Below are positions 63,007 to 64,000 of a stretch of 64,000 nt of DNA, piece after piece. The stretch lies in assembly GCF_000423165.1 (NCBI RefSeq), contig NZ_AUHL01000007.1, forward strand, positions 62,001-126,000. Direction: 5' to 3'. The stretch's first letter is position 1. Each line of letters starts with the position of its first letter. This stretch comes from Pseudidiomarina sediminum DSM 21906. GTDB lineage: Bacteria; Pseudomonadota; Gammaproteobacteria; Enterobacterales; Alteromonadaceae. The notes under the pieces were generated by a model that worked only from the letters and a program-made list of their open reading frames with translations, ran no database searches and was not told where the DNA came from. The position numbers and the translations under genes were made by a program.

Positions 63007-64000
63007 ATGAAATTCGTTATTCGCTTACACGCCGAAATCACCATCAAAAGTAAAGGTGTCCGCAAACGTTACGGCAAAGTGCTCGTAAATAATCTGAAAA
63101 AGATCCTACAACGGGTCGACTTACCTGCCTCATCTCCGTTAAAAGTAGTGTGGTGTTGGGATCGCATTGAAGTGAAAACCGCCAGTCAAGATCCGCTGGT
63201 GGCGGCACAAATCAATGAAGAGCTACAACATGTGCCTGGTATTGCTTGGTACAGCCAATCTCATGAGCTGGAGTTGAATGATACTGAGCAAGCGGACTTT
63301 ACGCCGATTTTGGCACAAGTCTTGGCGATTTGGTCAGACCGTCTCGCGCATCGTAGCTTTGCGGTGCGGGTGAAACGAAAAGGCAAGCATGGGTTCAGCT
63401 CGCTTGACCTCGAACGTTACATTGGCGGCGGCGTTTTACAGCAGGTGGAAGCAACGCGCGTTGATTTGAAAAAGCCGGATGTTGAACTGCGCATTGAAGT
63501 CGATAACGAAATTGTGCGGGTGTTTGGCGACAAACAACAGGGGTTAGGTGGTTTCCCGCTGCCGACCCAAGAAACTGTGGTGAGCTTGTTGTCAGGTGGT
63601 TTTGACTCAAGTGTGGCGAGTTATCAGTTGATCCGCCGTGGCGCGCGAACGCATTTTTGCTTCTTTAACCTCGGTGGCGATCGACACGAAACTGGCGTAC
63701 GACAATCGGCGTATTTTTTATGGGAAAAATACGCAAGTTCGCACCCATTGAAGTTTATTAGTATTGATTTTGCTCCTGTGGTTGAAGAAATTTTGACGCA
63801 GGTCGACAACGGTTTGATGGGGGTGGTGTTAAAACGTCAGATGTTACGTACCGCACAAATCGTGGCACGTCGTATTAATGCGAGTGCTTTGGTCACCGGT
63901 GAAGCGCTTGGACAGGTATCGAGCCAGACCTTGAGTAATTTGAGTGTGATCGACGAAGCCGTCGAGACCCTAGTGTTACGTCCGTTAATTACGATGGACA
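63007..64000 (+). CDS. thiI: tRNA 4-thiouridine synthase / thiazole sulfurtransferase ThiI, 5' part
   Basis: Only the first 331 codons are in the window. ATG 63007 opens MKFVIRLHAEITIKSKGVRK, the standard ThiI N-terminus. A THUMP RNA-binding domain occupies about residues 60-165 (SFAVRVKRKGKHGFSSLDLE, with YIGGGVLQQ), followed by the PP-loop ATPase motif SLLSGGFDSSVASYQLIRRG near 195-214 and GEALGQVSSQTLSNL near 298-312. ThiI thiolates U8 of tRNA and supplies sulfur for thiamine thiazole; the C-terminal rhodanese domain with the catalytic Cys, if present, lies beyond the window. Divergent from xseB, the usual gammaproteobacterial order. Confidence 0.95.
   Translation, partial: MKFVIRLHAEITIKSKGVRKRYGKVLVNNLKKILQRVDLPASSPLKVVWCWDRIEVKTASQDPLVAAQINEELQHVPGIAWYSQSHELELNDTEQADFTPILAQVLAIWSDRLAHRSFAVRVKRKGKHGFSSLDLERYIGGGVLQQVEATRVDLKKPDVELRIEVDNEIVRVFGDKQQGLGGFPLPTQETVVSLLSGGFDSSVASYQLIRRGARTHFCFFNLGGDRHETGVRQSAYFLWEKYASSHPLKFISIDFAPVVEEILTQVDNGLMGVVLKRQMLRTAQIVARRINASALVTGEALGQVSSQTLSNLSVIDEAVETLVLRPLITMD

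Overview
This is chromosomal DNA from a free-living, probably marine, gammaproteobacterium. Gene content and protein style (rpsU-dnaG-rpoD block, OsmC-YcaO fusion, DUF3192 lipoprotein, DUF47-PiT pair, two large TonB-dependent receptors, thiI/xseB-ispA-dxs order, about 50% GC) point to the Alteromonadales, most likely Idiomarinaceae. That placement is an inference from content, not a database result. Genes are packed, terminators are short GC hairpins with T-tracts, and I see no prophage, insertion sequence, CRISPR array or rRNA operon.

Layout. 1-8.6 kb: end of a class II aldolase gene, a DUF481 outer-membrane protein, TerC, a phosphate-transport pair (DUF47 and PiT), an ECF sigma/candidate anti-sigma/periplasmic coiled-coil operon, then queA-tgt for queuosine. 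8.6-15.3 kb: MarC, the macromolecular synthesis block rpsU-dnaG-(lipoprotein)-rpoD, an amidohydrolase and tRNA-Ile2(CAU). 15.3-24.8 kb: an AT-richer stretch with a small secreted protein, an FKBP-type lipoprotein, a UshA-like nucleotidase divergent from a TonB receptor, and sugE under a guanidine-II riboswitch downstream of an OsmC-YcaO gene. 24.9-38 kb: a 7TM diguanylate cyclase, an exported catalase-like peroxidase, NDH-2, a SulP transporter with its UspA partner, an Mpo1-like protein, an AI-2E/PerM-type permease, cfa, an RcsF-like lipoprotein, a cysteine synthase homologue, and a coupled RLAN/ATP-grasp ligase plus GNAT pair. 38-51.7 kb: the TIGR03546/TIGR03545 pair, then a catabolic-looking block (exported MetX-like hydrolase, acyl-CoA ligase, GntP permease, divergent TonB receptor) beside a CrbR/CrbS-like two-component system and a TRIC-type channel. 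52-64 kb: housekeeping genes yajC-secD-secF, yaaA, a DUF3014 protein, an acyltransferase, ribH-nusB-thiL-pgpA, the opposed xseB-ispA-dxs operon, and the start of thiI.

How the genes work together. The clearest regulated unit is sugE, the guanidinium exporter, which has two ACGA-loop hairpins in its leader. The most suggestive uncharacterised assemblies are (i) TonB receptor, exported alpha/beta hydrolase, GntP permease and CoA ligase next to an SLC5-type hybrid kinase and LuxR regulator, which could form an uptake and activation route for a carboxylic acid or ester; (ii) the RLAN/RimK-like ligase overlapping a GNAT acetyltransferase; and (iii) the ECF sigma operon whose second gene lacks a zinc anti-sigma motif and whose third gene encodes an exported coiled-coil protein. 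The queA-tgt and yajC-secDF blocks, adjacent in E. coli, lie about 43 kb apart here.
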